DNA of 64,000 bases from Protonemura montana (taxonomy: Eukaryota; Arthropoda; Insecta; Plecoptera; Nemouridae). The stretch is from positions 9,180,418 to 9,244,417 of the forward strand of contig OX387605.1 in the NCBI GenBank assembly GCA_947568835.1, read 5' to 3'. Positions within the stretch are counted from its first letter, which is position 1, and the number at the start of each line of letters is the position of its first letter. A model generated the notes under the pieces. That model was not told where the DNA came from and ran no database searches. It saw only the letters and a list, made by a program, of their open reading frames with translations. Shown here one piece after another: positions 11,901 through 25,400 of the stretch. A program made the position numbers and the translations under genes.

Positions 11901-14900
11901 ACTGACGGACAGTTCAACGCGAACAAACGCTTCGAAACTTAGTCGAGGGATCGATTGTTTTTAAGATCAGCTGACCTAACAAGAGACGACTACACGATTT
12001 ACGGGGCACCGTTTTTAGACCACGTAATCCAGGGACCCAGTTTTCACTGCACTATTTGTTTCGTGACATGATATTGATTTACGATAAAAATTGATTCCTT
12101 GAATCGTGAAATGGTTTTCATTTGGGTTTTGGACGAGTAACTTTCAGATTTCCCAAATAATTGTGTACAGGTTACCGTTACATTTTTGCCAACTATTTTC
12201 TTAAAACTGGTTGTATTCTTACCTTTTTTTTATATCTCATAGAAAGCAAGAGACTTTTCTAGACACTGCATTTTTGTTTTGTTTTTTTGTATATTGATAC
12301 AGTTAATTAGACTACATTTTCGTTCTAAACTGATGATTTTAAAGTCTCTCTTCTCTATCCTGCATTTTGAACGTACCAAACAGAATCGATGTTCAACGTT
12401 AAAATCCAATTGTTTAATCATTTCCGACCCATTTCCGTCCAATTCCCCAACAAAACTCGATGGAAATAAGTTTGCTTGCGGCGGTGTTATTATGGAATTG
12501 GTTGACCTATATTTCACTACCTCAGTTTTTCCAGGCACTCGTCAGAATGTTGCGATGAATCAAGTCTAGATTCGAACATGAGCTGTGAAAATCGTTTTGA
12601 ATCTCAAAAATTCGCCGTACCCTGGTTTTGGTCAAACAAAAATCAAAGCGCACCATGTATTGTGCAGTGGCAGTGTGTTTGCACTTGCAAGCTATATATC
12701 TGATGAATTAATCATCAATCTGTTTTATCCATGTTAACATAACATAAGAGAAACAAGCGTAAAGTTGAATGCATTGGCAATTCAAACGATGGTAAATGCT
12801 CGTGCTATCAGTGTTAGATTGAAAATAACAGATTGCATCAAAAAGCATCGGATTTATCTAAAAACCAGGGCACCATCACACAAAATAAAACAAAAAATCA
12901 CCCTTACAAGAAAAATTATACTCACCGTTAATACAGTCTAGCCCCTGAGAGAAGAAACCAGCACGAAGACTGACCCTCAGCATTGATACACACTCATTTA
13001 TGAAGTTTCAGCACAGGTTTCAGGTATGATTTCAGTGGCGGAATTTCAAAGTATTTATTTAATCTGCAAAAGAATTTCCTATACTGTTAGAATTGGTAGA
13101 AAAATCGGGTAATAGCTCGAAAAACAATATATTTAAGAATGACAAAAGCTTCAGACCAAGACAAATGGTGGACATCAGCGGAGATTTCCTATAGTGTTTT
13201 AAAAAATGACAGTTGGTCTGCATTTCATCCCATGAAACAACTGGTGGCGCCTCTGCCGGAAAAGTATGTTCTCCCGCTGAACGAATATGGATATCACAAT
13301 CATGAAATCATTATCAAAATAATGTATCATAGAATGGAAATAAACTGGGCGTATGGAGAAGTTAACAAATAAAATAAACATATTTCATAACTAGGAGTTT
13401 TGATTGCAGAACCAAAGACTGAAAAGATAATGAGCTGATATAAAAAAACCACTTTGAAATAGTTATGGTGTACTTCATTAAAAAAAAACGTACAAAATAT
13501 CAAAGCCATGTTCGAAATTTTAAATCCAGATATGGTAACCATCTATAGATGAGTAAAAATAAAAGTGATCGTTATATACACATTTTTGCTATTTCCTAAT
13601 AATTGTACAAATTTCCAGCTCGTACTTCTTCATTAACCTATTTATTCATACTATCGAGCTAATTATAAACTTTGTTCAAAGATCGAAACTAGCTGCAGAG
13701 GATTGGAGCCACGCAATGCATAGCTTGGCATGCAATTTAATCCACGAGCTAGAGTACAGCTATATCGATTCACCTGCTTAGGTGCACTTCAATTATTTGC
13801 TTTCCAAGTTATAGCATGTGACCATGGAACTCTGGCTAGAGACGGAAATTAAGCAGACTTTGATTTGCACAATTAAATTGAGCCAATGTGCACTCTACAA
13901 CTTGCATGCAGCGCTTCCGCAAGTTTATTAGCGATTCTCATGAGAGTTATGATTGATAATCAACTTGGATGAGGAACACATGCTGAGAATTTATGTTCAG
14001 CTGTTAACTCGTAGAATGTCTTCGTCGGCTTCTTTGGGGTTTCTTGTTTTCCAGGTGCATTTCAGTGTCATTTCAATTTGAAATTTCTCTGTCGTGGGTT
14101 GGGTTTTCAAGACTCTCGTTCCTGAAACTACTGAGACCATAAAAATAAAAAAACAAATAAATGAGAGTACAAAATGAGTTGTAAAATTTTTTCTTTACCT
14201 GTGTTTTGATATCAAAATAAAAATGCCATAATTTTGAGTCGAACTACTGGGTTCAACTGGTCAAATCAGTTTAGATATCTACACGTTATTTTGTTGTTAC
14301 TCGTAATAATCATCAATGAACTCTTGAAATAAATGAATTTTTGTGCAATTTTTACGCATTTAATGTGATGTCTAGACAGCGACTAGCAACGGAGAAAGTT
14401 ACAATTGTGTTTAAAAGTGGGTATTTTTCCTTGTTTAGGGATTTATTTTGCTTAGAATTTTTTTTTTTTTTTTTTTGCAAATTCATATAAAGGTTCGTTA
14501 AAAATAGAAAAGCCTAGCGGGAAAAGTTTTTGTTACGGCAGCTTGATCGTGTCGACGAGAAAATCGTGAGAGTACAACCCTTTTTCCAGAAAGAAAATCC
14601 GTTTTAGTGGCAGTCTTTTTGTGGCTCAATTCAATTTGGAGAGCACGTGAAGCAGTGCTGCAACGCCACCTTAATAACATTCTTGCCTTGTTTGTGTTTT
14701 CTTTTAATTCATTTTAAAGCCCCTCCGAGGTCATAATATAATATTAAACTCGAGGTGATATAACCAAAGTGAAAAAATTAAGTTTGAACACAATGCTCTG
14801 AAAGAGAAATGAAATTTTTCTCGCCAAAATATTTTTTTGCCGAGAAGAATTTTATTTTAAGTCAGGTTCGCATAACCTCATTTTCAGTGCGTGGAATTAC

Positions 14901-16105
14901 ATGGCACTGGATATACATAATGCATAAAGGTAGATGTATAGCGGAGTCATTGGTACTTCGAGGAATCTGGAACCTCGTTTAAATGTTTTACAGAAAACAT
15001 TCGGCCTCTACAGTCTATTTGTTCAACCCAAGTGATGTCTTGCAATGTATATATACAATGCATGCACCGTAATACAGCTGCTCTTTGATATTGCATTCGA
15101 TTAGAAACGTCGACCTAAATTCTATGTAGATTTACAGAATATTAATTGTCACATGAATTGTTTTATTATAATTAATTCAGAATTAATTAGTTTGGGTAAC
15201 GTCTAGGTGCACTAAGAGCTTTATAGAGCTGGTTTGTGATTGGTACCATACCACAGCGTGCGGCTCATCTATTTCGAGGAGTAAAGGAAACGGGAAAATA
15301 CTGGCTTCAGGAAAATTGATTCGATACACAATTTATTTCGCACAGAATTTATGTTTTCTACTACGTGTACCTGACAGAATTGTTACGAAGCTTTCCTTAT
15401 ACATTTGAAAGTTTGTTATACTCGATTCTGGCGATTCTGATCGCCTCATGCTTATTTACCAACAATGATAAATTCTTCAAAGTTAACACTTAACGATATC
15501 ATGAATATTCAATCAATTGCAAGAGATTCATTACTATAAGTGATTAACGGTAATGGCCGTCTGATTATTTCGTGGTGCTCTGTCAGATGCAATTTTTTTT
15601 TGCAATGCAAGTGCAACCATAATAGTTTGGTTCAAACCTGGGACTATGTTTACGATGTTAGGCCTCGTGGTCTCACAAGCTGCTGGCTGACAGATTTGGT
15701 CAATTACAGGCAATATAACCCAATTTAAACATCTTATATTTTAGTATCGATAAGAAAAAATATATTTTTAATCATTTCGTGTTGGTCTCTTTGTTGTCTT
15801 ACCTTGAATATCCATTGATTTGGTAGGCTTTTCCTCCAAGCCGCATGATTTTTGGTAAATTAACTTCGAGCGTTACCATGAGTTGTTAGCAGTTGTCATT
15901 ATTTACTAATTGGTGCGCCATTCATCGCACCAGACGTTTTGTTTACAAACGTAATCACTGAATCACTCAGTATTCTATATTTTCCACTTTTTAACAGATC
16001 CGAACTCTCAATTGAGTATGACCGGTACACTGAATCTAGCACTGGTTAAACATTATCAGAAAATACTTCATTCGATGAATTTTCTTCTGATTATTGAAGA
16101 AATTC
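8924..16105. other. Intergenic AT-rich DNA, no gene seen
   Basis: This separates the 5' end of the dehydrogenase gene from the 3' end of the commissureless-like gene. The dehydrogenase promoter should lie just right of 8923; the moderately GC-rich stretch at about 9130-9420 is a candidate, but I see no clear TATA box. Open frames here (for example 12230-12538) are low-complexity, lack domains and are probably chance. A T run lies at 14458-14476. Confidence 0.6.
14458..14476. repeat. poly-T run
   Basis: About 19 consecutive T residues on the plus strand. No recognisable element lies to either side, so it could be a mononucleotide repeat or the A-tail of a decayed minus-strand retroposon. Confidence 0.85.
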
Positions 16106-16111
16106 TTTATT
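16106..16111 (-). terminator. Candidate polyadenylation signal of the commissureless-like gene
   Basis: AATAAA on the minus strand (TTTATT on the plus strand), about 385 nt beyond the stop codon of the commissureless-like gene. In AT-rich DNA this hexamer is common by chance. Confidence 0.3.
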
Positions 16112-16493
16112 CCCCTCAAGAAGAGTAACGTAGCCCTCTGCTTCATTTGAATACCAGCCTTTTCAACATTATACCTTTTGAACACTCACTCATCTTCTTA
16201 ACTCCGTCAAACGAACTCCCCTCACAAAAAAATCACCAGGATCACGAAGGTTAGATCGTAAAAATCGCAATCCATTTCACGACAAAAACGAACAACTTTG
16301 CTTCACCGTATATCAGTTCACTTCTGAAAAGTTAAATACTTTTCATGGGCCAAAGCTTTAAAAGAAAATCACTCTCGCGCAAATCACATCATGCATACAA
16401 AATGTTTGTAGAGATCTGCACAGCACACAACATCTTCTATCATAACGCCGAGTATTCTGCGAGTAATTGACTGAGAGATCGGCGAGGGCCCGC

Positions 16494-19400
16494 TCAGACA
16501 TATCCGTGTGCCTCAAACCTCAACGCAGCCTCATAACTCGGCAGGCCAGAGTTCTCGTCGATCTTCTCTATCGTGACGTCGATCTTCTCAACGTCCACCT
16601 CGGCCTGCTTGCCCTTCGAGTCCTCGTTGACGACGATCTCGTACGCGGGGGGCGGACTCGGCGTCTCGGGGCACGTGAAAGTGTCGAAAGAAGCGCAGGA
16701 CTCGGAGGAGAGGAAAACCCCGGCGACTTCGTAGCACTAGAAAGAAGTATCAGAACCAAAACGCCTCGAGTTATAACAAGTATATTCTTACGTCAAACGT
16801 TTATTAAGGTGAAAGCTTTACAGAATTGGATTACTAGCTAAACAATGGAATATTGGAAGGAGGAACGGTTTTTAGCTGGAAATAGAGTGCATGGAGTAGT
16901 CAACAGAATGGTCTGATGGTTATTTGAGAAAATTTTGTCTACAGGCTGAGACTTTAGTAAGGTTTCCTTCGGCTCAGGAAATATGACTGAAGAACGTACA
17001 GCGTCTATAAGAGAGAAGAGAATCGTCTGTATGTGCCAAAGAGCTGAATGTGGGTGGGATGAAAGGGAAGCAAAGCAAGGGGAAGTCAACTTTGAAACTA
17101 GATAGTAAAAGGGGATATTGGTCATGAGGTTACCCGGGTATGTCGTTCGTTGGTTGGAGCCAAACGAAAATAACTGTGTGTGTGTGTGTGTGTTTGTGTG
17201 TGAGAAAGAGAGAGAGAGAGTTGAAGTGAAGACAAGGGTGATATTGGCAAAGAAATTAAAGTCAGGTGGGTTGTCAGAGGAGGATTTTGTAGCAGGAGAG
17301 AGATAGCTGCCATTCGTTCGTTTAGAACAGACTCATAACCATCAAACTGCATAGCTATTGATTTCTTTATCTGACGCCTCCACCCAAGTTGGCCTGAGAA
17401 GCCTAGAGTTAATAAGGTGTTCCTATATTTCAAAGAGACTTGCTTTTAAAGGTTCTTTAAATCCCGTCAAGTAATTTTTATGGTTAATCCTTAACTTTTT
17501 AAGGTACTTTTTGCCAGAACAAAAATTACCCTAAAATGTGTTGAAAAAAAATCGGAAAGTTGGTGGTAAAAGAAAACTTGTTTGTCTGATTTTAAAATGC
17601 ATTCAAAATTTGTTATTTTGATATATCTTTTTGCTTACTGTTTTTATGTTTTTTTTTTCAAATTTTTTAATATTAGAATCCACATTTTTTGTTTTTGACA
17701 TGTAGTTAATGCTTAGAGTTATCAGGTTTTATCGAGATCGACACATGAAACAAATCAACATTCTAAGAAACAATGGTCAAAAAAGCGAAATTGCTATTAA
17801 ACAACATTGCCAAAAAGTCTAGATGCATTTCATGGTATGCAATCGCAGTAACTGTTTAAACTGTACTGCAACAAATAGTGCATTTATAAAGAGGTATCAA
17901 TTTAGGACCAAGATACGAGTTATTTGAGATGCATTGGACAGCCAGAGATGTGGACATGCTGCAAATACTACACAGGCAACAGCTTGATTGTCGCCAGCGG
18001 TGTACGGTCGTTTACTTGTGCTGTGGCATAATAACGAACGCAATTACGCGAGGACGACATTTGACATTTTGGCAGCCCTTTCGTGGAATTGACCCAGATG
18101 CGGGATGTGTCGAAAGTGCCCATCCAGGGACTTCTATATGAGCTGTGCAGAGAGATTGCTCTAAAGTTTGACGGGTGTTGGGAAATGAAAGATAAAGTTT
18201 TAATTGGGAACTACAACTATATTGTTAATGTCGTAAGTCAGTTTTAAAATGATATGAATTTGTGCTAGCAGGATGCAGCAAACGCATTGTGCTTTGTTTA
18301 TCCCTATAACATTGATTTGATGGTATTTAGATTCGATACTCTGAAACAAGGTCCAACATCATTTTTGCCGCAGTGGCAAACATTGTGTGATTTCAACATT
18401 TTGTCTTCGTAAATATTTTTTGCAGATTTCACGCCAAAAAAAAAACACAGGCTACGACAGCTTTAAATGAACACCAAGATATTAATTAACTCAGAAATGA
18501 ATCCCTGTTATTAATATCATGCATATAACAGCAAGTATGCAAAGTTTAGAATCATCAAGGATTGAACAGAGGTTCCTTTAATGAAATAAAGTTAGCTTAA
18601 AATTGGATTTAAGAGAGTGCACGCTCTTTCGTATCGTTTAAATGTAAATGGAATTCAGCAGGTTGTATCAAAGGCATTCAAAGCAGTTTGCACCTAACGA
18701 TCATTAAAACGAATTGAAGGAAGACTTTCAAAAGTGGATAATGTGGATATGTAGAACATTACCTTTTTTCTATACTATGCATGGGGACACGAAATAATTT
18801 TCACATTAAAACTAGATTTCCATAACAGAACTTTTCTATCCATGTTTAGCTGAACGAATTGAAAAAGGTTAACAGAAAGAAATTCATTTTAATACAGCAA
18901 TGCAACATCTCTATGAAAATAGAAATAAAAACCACCTGACTAACGCAAAACAATATAAGCGATGAAATACTGAGCCTTGAGTTTTATCCTGTATAAGCAT
19001 AATTTTTAACCGCATTTTCATCCAGCTGGGTCGTCAAGAAAATTAATCTGCGAGAATATTTTTTGAAAAGAGTTTTTTCCGGGTTCTGTTTGAGTAGCGT
19101 TCTCAGTGATGGAGGTGCCCTTCACAATTTGGTGGAGGTGCCGTGCTCGATTTTTCTTGCCTTAAATGCCATAAATAATGTTTTCGCTCATTTGGTAAGT
19201 CTTCGTGTGCCATAGCAGCCTTTAATCAGGCCGGGGTTTCCATTCCCCAAATCCTCTTCTAAAATGACCGATACGATCGTTGTGAACAAATCGCAGACAA
19301 TAAACTCCAGGGGGATTTGTAATTTGTTCAATACTTGATTCAATTTGGTCCGAAGGAAGATAATCTCTCGTCCCATAAGCTTTGTAAGAAAGTTTCCCTT

Positions 19401-22400
19401 CTCTGGTTCATGAAGAGAACGATGCTTTCTACAGACTACAAAGCGATATTTCAAACCGTATTATCGAGCGCGAGTCCCACAGAACCGCCAGCCTGAGTAC
19501 GTGATGCAGCCTGCAACACATCGAAGACTGCCAACCGCACCACCCATTCTAGACTCGAGTATCGATGAGCATCGGCAGATGTGACATAAAGGAAAACTAA
19601 TCATTGCTTCTTGAGGGAGGTGCTAAAAGGAACATGCCATTCTTTAGTAGCAACTAGTTGCTGTTTTCCCGGTGTTTCTTACCCATCTTACTCGTGTTAT
19701 GGTTTATGAGTTCAGAGAATTAAGTTATTATTTCTTAGAGCTTGGAATAAAATATTAAAAACAATGAAAAACGAATAATAAAAGAACTTTTTTTACTACA
19801 TCCTTAGGAATTTCACCTACCCAAAAACGATAATATACTAATTCGATTTTGCAGTTATTATATTTAAATTTTTTTATTCTTATGGGGGGAAAGGTGTAAG
19901 TGCAAAGTCTTGGCACTTAAACCCACTAACATATTTATGACTACAACACTGATCTTACTTGTCCGTCGACGGTGAATACTTCTAGCGGCACTTCCGGTTC
20001 GTCGTGCCAGTATTGCGCGTTCCTGTTGGCACTCTTCCGCATGTTCCGGTGGCAGCAATAGCAGATGAGGAACACGACCAGGATCACGCCGCTCAACATT
20101 GCTCTGCATCAATCAGGGAACAAAAGTTTTTTGCTATAAATCGAATATGCATGTGTGGCCTTATCTGCAATGTTCAGTTTAGTTGTTTTTTTTTTGCAAG
20201 AATGTTGGATTGAAAATTATTGACATGTAGAATAGACTGTAATGCTCGTCTCTTTTCATACCTATTTTATGGTTTTTAATAATCAAAATTACCTTTTTTG
20301 CCAGAATTTCAGGAAAAATTTGAATCGTTTACTAGAAACGCCCTGTGTTTCTTGTACAAATTCTTACAAAATATTTTCTTGCTGCGACCTAGAGGAAATT
20401 TAAGGGGTTTGCTTCACTTGAGATTTATAACTAAACGTTTATGTTTGACACTTTTAGATTTGGTATGTAGATGTTGAGTTGAAACTATGTATGTATTTCT
20501 GGTGGGCATATGGGAAGCAATTCAGAGTATTCCTAAAAAACTCATATGCAAGTAAGTGCCGCTGAAAAAATTGAACTTGAAGTAGAAGAGTCAATAGGGT
20601 CGTGCTCATTATTTTCAATTGACGCCGGATCACTTCGTCTCGTTGAAATATCAATAGAAATATTCATCGCAAGCACTGACGTGCCAACAACTGGTCTTGA
20701 AAGGACACGCTATATCTGTTAATGATTGACACAGTTTCTTCCATTGAATCAAAGGCCGGAGTGTCTCCGTTTTCTAAACTCAGCCAGGAATAGGAACGTT
20801 CAGTGACGAAGTACAGAGAAGTTCATTTGCGTCTTCTATTCCTGCGAATTGAGTTCCGAATCGTGTATCCAAAAGATGTCCGAGACATGCTAGAAAGAAT
20901 TACAATGATAACGACCGCGATGCTCTGCCATAGGGATGCTGGTCGCATGAGGCACCGAAAAAATGGAACGTACTTCTTTAACTTTGATCTAATTTGAATT
21001 TGTATAAGAATTCGTTAAAGAACCAGATTCAGACTTAGAAATATTATTTGTTTCTTGATATAGAAAACTTTCGCCGAGTCAAAATTTAAATGCGAGCAAC
21101 ATTTGCAGAACTTTATCTGTGCGGGGTTTTGTCAATCTGGACGAATTCTCTCGTCACTTGCCGCGAGATTTCGAATCGAGCGAGAGAGAGGAAATTCCGC
21201 GTGGTTGATAATGCGCGCCCCAGTTTATCCAAGGGCGATTCACAAAGTGGAAGAGATTACAAAACTGATTGGTACAATCCGACGACGAGAATTCCCAGGA
21301 TTTTGGTGAGCCCCAAGAATTTAGTTGGTAATTCCACCGAATCAACATCACACCCACGCACTTGATCAAAAGTTTCCTGGTGTGTGTTTAATTCAACTTT
21401 GGGTGGGTGAGGAAAAGGTTGAATTAATTCCATGTTATACCATTTCAAAGAAAACAATTAATAAAATCAATAGATTCGTTCTTAAATCAACAACTTTTAA
21501 CGCGATGAAACTAATTTGCCTGGCTTGTTTTCACATTGAACGTGCTAGAAATTAAATTGATATAAGTTTATCCTAATTTTACGAAATACTGTACTTTAAA
21601 ATTTGGCACGCTTCGCTCTGGTGGAGTGCGGAACATGGTTTCAAATGGCAAAGGGTGCGATCCTTCGAATGTTATTTTTAAAAGATTCCGTCGTTGAATT
21701 ATATTCCGAAGGAAGTAAGAGTGCGAAATAAGATTTGAGAAGTAAAAACGGTAGGTACGGTGAAACGGTGCACAGCAATCAATTCAGTGCCGTTACATAC
21801 ATAGTTTCAGTCTTCCGAATATTATTCATTTCTTTGTACACTTGCGTTTAGAGGTTGCAATAGTGTTTTTTTTTTTTTTTTTTTTTACTCTCTTAAACCA
21901 AAAACTTAAGAACTATTCTCATCAAACCTAACAAATATGAAATGAAGTTTATCTGGTGGTTTTTCTCCATGCGACTGTTGCATTAATTTAAAGGTAATTT
22001 TAAGAAAGTTGTTTGGGAATTTTCTAAAATGATTAATTTTTTTCTTTCAAACTTTACATCGTGACACCCACCCCACTGCACTTTAGATTTACCACTAATA
22101 AAAAGCCATGTTAATTCGCCACAACACAACTAAAATTGCGTCTAGTTCTAATACAATCGATCCAAAATGAAGGGATCATAAAACAGCTTTGGTGTTGACC
22201 AAATGAACCCTCACCTTCCCCCCTTTTTTTCCTCACTTATCAGCGACACCACATGCACAGGTTCGTGCCCGTTCACAACTCAAGTATCGCATTTGAATTA
22301 TCCCAGTTAAATCGCACCTCGCTTTGCATGAACCATGTCTTTTTACAACAGTAAATACGCTTTATCGATTCGAAACACAGTCGACAAATAAAACAATAAA

Positions 22401-25400
22401 AAATCTTCCCTCGACGACGGCCAATCGTCTGCTGTGAAAATCCCGTCCACGTGCGAAGATAGGAACGAAACTCAATTACGTGTGAGCTAAATCGCATCAC
22501 ACTCTCCGGAGCGACGTGTGAATCTTGATTTGATTCTGATGACATTTCATCATGAATTAATAGGCTGTGACATAGCAGCGCTGACGGCGGCCACCGCTAG
22601 CCTCGAATGCGAATTTGTCGGTAGGAATAACGTGGGACCGGCTATATATATGATGGTGACATTCAGGCCCGCCCGTGTCACACCATTAATTGGCATTAAG
22701 GCAGGGTATCTTGATGACTGGCGGTACTCACTGTACTGGTGGTGCTGCTGCTGCTGCTACATCTCTCGCTATAACTAACGCGATTACATAATTAACGCGT
22801 TTGTAGCGCAGTTAATTAAATGTACTACGAGCTGGTAAATTAAATCAAAACTGGGAATGTATTTCGTGTGTTTCATAACGATATTTCGTTGTTAATTGAA
22901 GAAAATTAGTGTAATTTGTCTACCAGGTGAAATATCAGTGTAGATCTACTTGTAGTTAACCGTGACTCTTTGATAAAATCACAGTCCAGTTCAACGACAT
23001 TGTGATCAGATCGGAAGTGACTCAATTTTTATTGGACATAGTACCTATACCCACTCCCACCGGGTTAATTAAAACCTTTGGTATACTTTTAAATTACATC
23101 CTTTCAATTAGGATTACTGGAGGTAGGTGTACCAACATCATAAACAGTTTCCAATACTGCGTTGTTCACATATTCGCGCATGCCAATACATGGCATTTGC
23201 AGAGGAAATGCATTAAAGGCAGATGCTTCCGGTTGTATAATTTGTTTCTTTTCTAATCATCGACTCGCTATCAAAAGCCCTGTGACTGCTGCATAGTGCG
23301 GTGTGATTTAAATTGTGTGTCCGGATTTCGCAACCGAGGAGGTTTGAACTATTGTAGGAGCAACCAGTCTCGTGGTCGGTAAACACAGGCACACGACATG
23401 TCATTTTCTGCTCGTCATGGCGCGAATCAGTGTGACCTGGGGAAACATGGAGCCTAGTTGAGACTGAGACATTAGAGAATACGAGGCACACGACGAAGAA
23501 CTGCTCTTGATTATGAAGAACAAGGTCTAGTGTGGTTGTGAACTTTGGAGAACTCAGACGAATTATGTAAGACATTTTATCTACTATAAAATTACTATTA
23601 CAGCATGCACTGCTTTATAACATTTTCAAGGCATTCAAATAGAATGGTTAATCTTTGAATGATGAATAGGTAATGTTGTACGTAGTAAGTAACGTAAGAG
23701 GAAGTGACGTGATAAGCGTAAGGTATTATTCAATCCATTCTATTCGACAGATGATTGCAAGACGAGCAAGTGTCGCTCTGCCAGGTAACGATTATCTCCC
23801 TCATGACCATTCGCCGGTGGCATCGTGTGTAACGGAGTCTTAACTGTTAGTGGCATGCCATAGAACAAGGATCAGGCCGCATGCGTTGAAACGGCGTCGG
23901 GAAAACGCGACGCCTACAGCGTCGTTTATCTTTTCCTTTATATCGGTACGAACGCACACGCAATTTCAGGGAACATGGTCTAATGGCTTGTAATGGAATT
24001 ACTACATCTGGTAAATAGTACCGAGTAGTTGCTTCAGGTGACAGATAAAAAAAGCTTAATGTTTGTAAGCTTTATGTATATGGAAAGGAAACAACACTTG
24101 AAACCAGTTTTCAACGAATTATTGCGCTCATTAGGCGTTCAGTAGATTCAAGCGCTATTCTGTTCTTGACACAGTATTTTTTTTTTTTTTTTTTTTTTAT
24201 TAATTTTCGGGAATAAAAATATCTCACTTTTGGGGAAAGGGGTTAACGAAAAAATGCGTTTCTGCTATTTTAAAAATAAAGCTATATCTGTGTTAATAAC
24301 TGCAGGCAGAAAAATATTCTTGCAATGTGCAAATCATTTGTAATTCGTTTAAAGTCCCCCGTTTACTTTTGCAAAGACAAAGGAAATAAAATGACCTTAA
24401 GGTTGAAAACGGAGCGTGTGGCTTGCATCAGTGGCGGCACCCAGATTGTCAGGGGTGCGCGGCATGGCTGCCAAGGTGTGTTCAAGGTGTAGCAGGGTGA
24501 TCACACACAATGGTAATTATACCACTGAATTGGTGTCTCCTTTGCCATGCAAAGGAGACACTAGCTCAACACTTAGCACGCCATCGTATCGCGCAACGAG
24601 ATCGCCGGATTACATTCATTTTTATGATACTGGCTTACACTTAGCATTCACGAATAGTAATTGCTACGTTAAAACTCCAAAGATCGCTGTAAAATGGACT
24701 GACGGCCACCATCTTGGCATTTTACTCCGACGCTTTTTTGCTGATCTTAAGACAGATACCGAACTGTTTGGCATACAGTTGTGTTAGCCTCACCTTACCA
24801 CAACCTGGTGGACTCTGACTACACATTGCCAACTTTAGAATGCAAAATAAAGCCAGTCTTCACCGGGGAGTTTGAAAATTAATCAGAAAATTATGATCAA
24901 ACAATGCATCATGCACTTAAATTCTTTGTGAATTTATCAGTTTATTTACGTGAAATTAATTCTATTAAAAAATAAGAACTTAAATGCAAAACTGAAAGTC
25001 CTAATGGCTTCTGCTAAATACCTACCGTACACTAGCGGAATCTAGCAATGGCTGCCAAAGCAGTTTGCAAGCTTGGTTCCCTGCCAAAACCTGATAAAAG
25101 TTAAAAGTAATCCAAACTATATTAATTTTTACTTTGGTTGATTAAAATGTATTGTTTTTCATTAAATCTTTTGTTTTCCTGAAATTATTAAATGTTTTAA
25201 CCAAAGAAAAAGATTATTTTGTTGCTTTTAAATCGGATAGTTAACAGTAGCATCATGGTGTCATGTTTTCTAGGTTGGTACAAGCACTCCAGAAAGTGGC
25301 AAACTCAAATTAATCCTAGTGTAGGTTCTTGTGAAGCAACGCTGCAATGGATCATATTTTGGATGGGTAAAATTCATACGAGATCAGTTCTATACGATTG

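Noticed and set aside
16467..16841. 124-codon plus-strand frame
   Set aside because: Antisense shadow of the last commissureless-like exon; the minus strand carries PPAY, LPSY and proper splice borders.
23213..23575. 120-codon minus-strand frame
   Set aside because: No recognised motif. A Cys/His pattern was considered but spacing fits no zinc-finger class.
24416..24787. 123-codon plus-strand frame with several Cys residues
   Set aside because: No domain, no splice context and irregular composition. It begins at a non-ATG codon and is probably chance.
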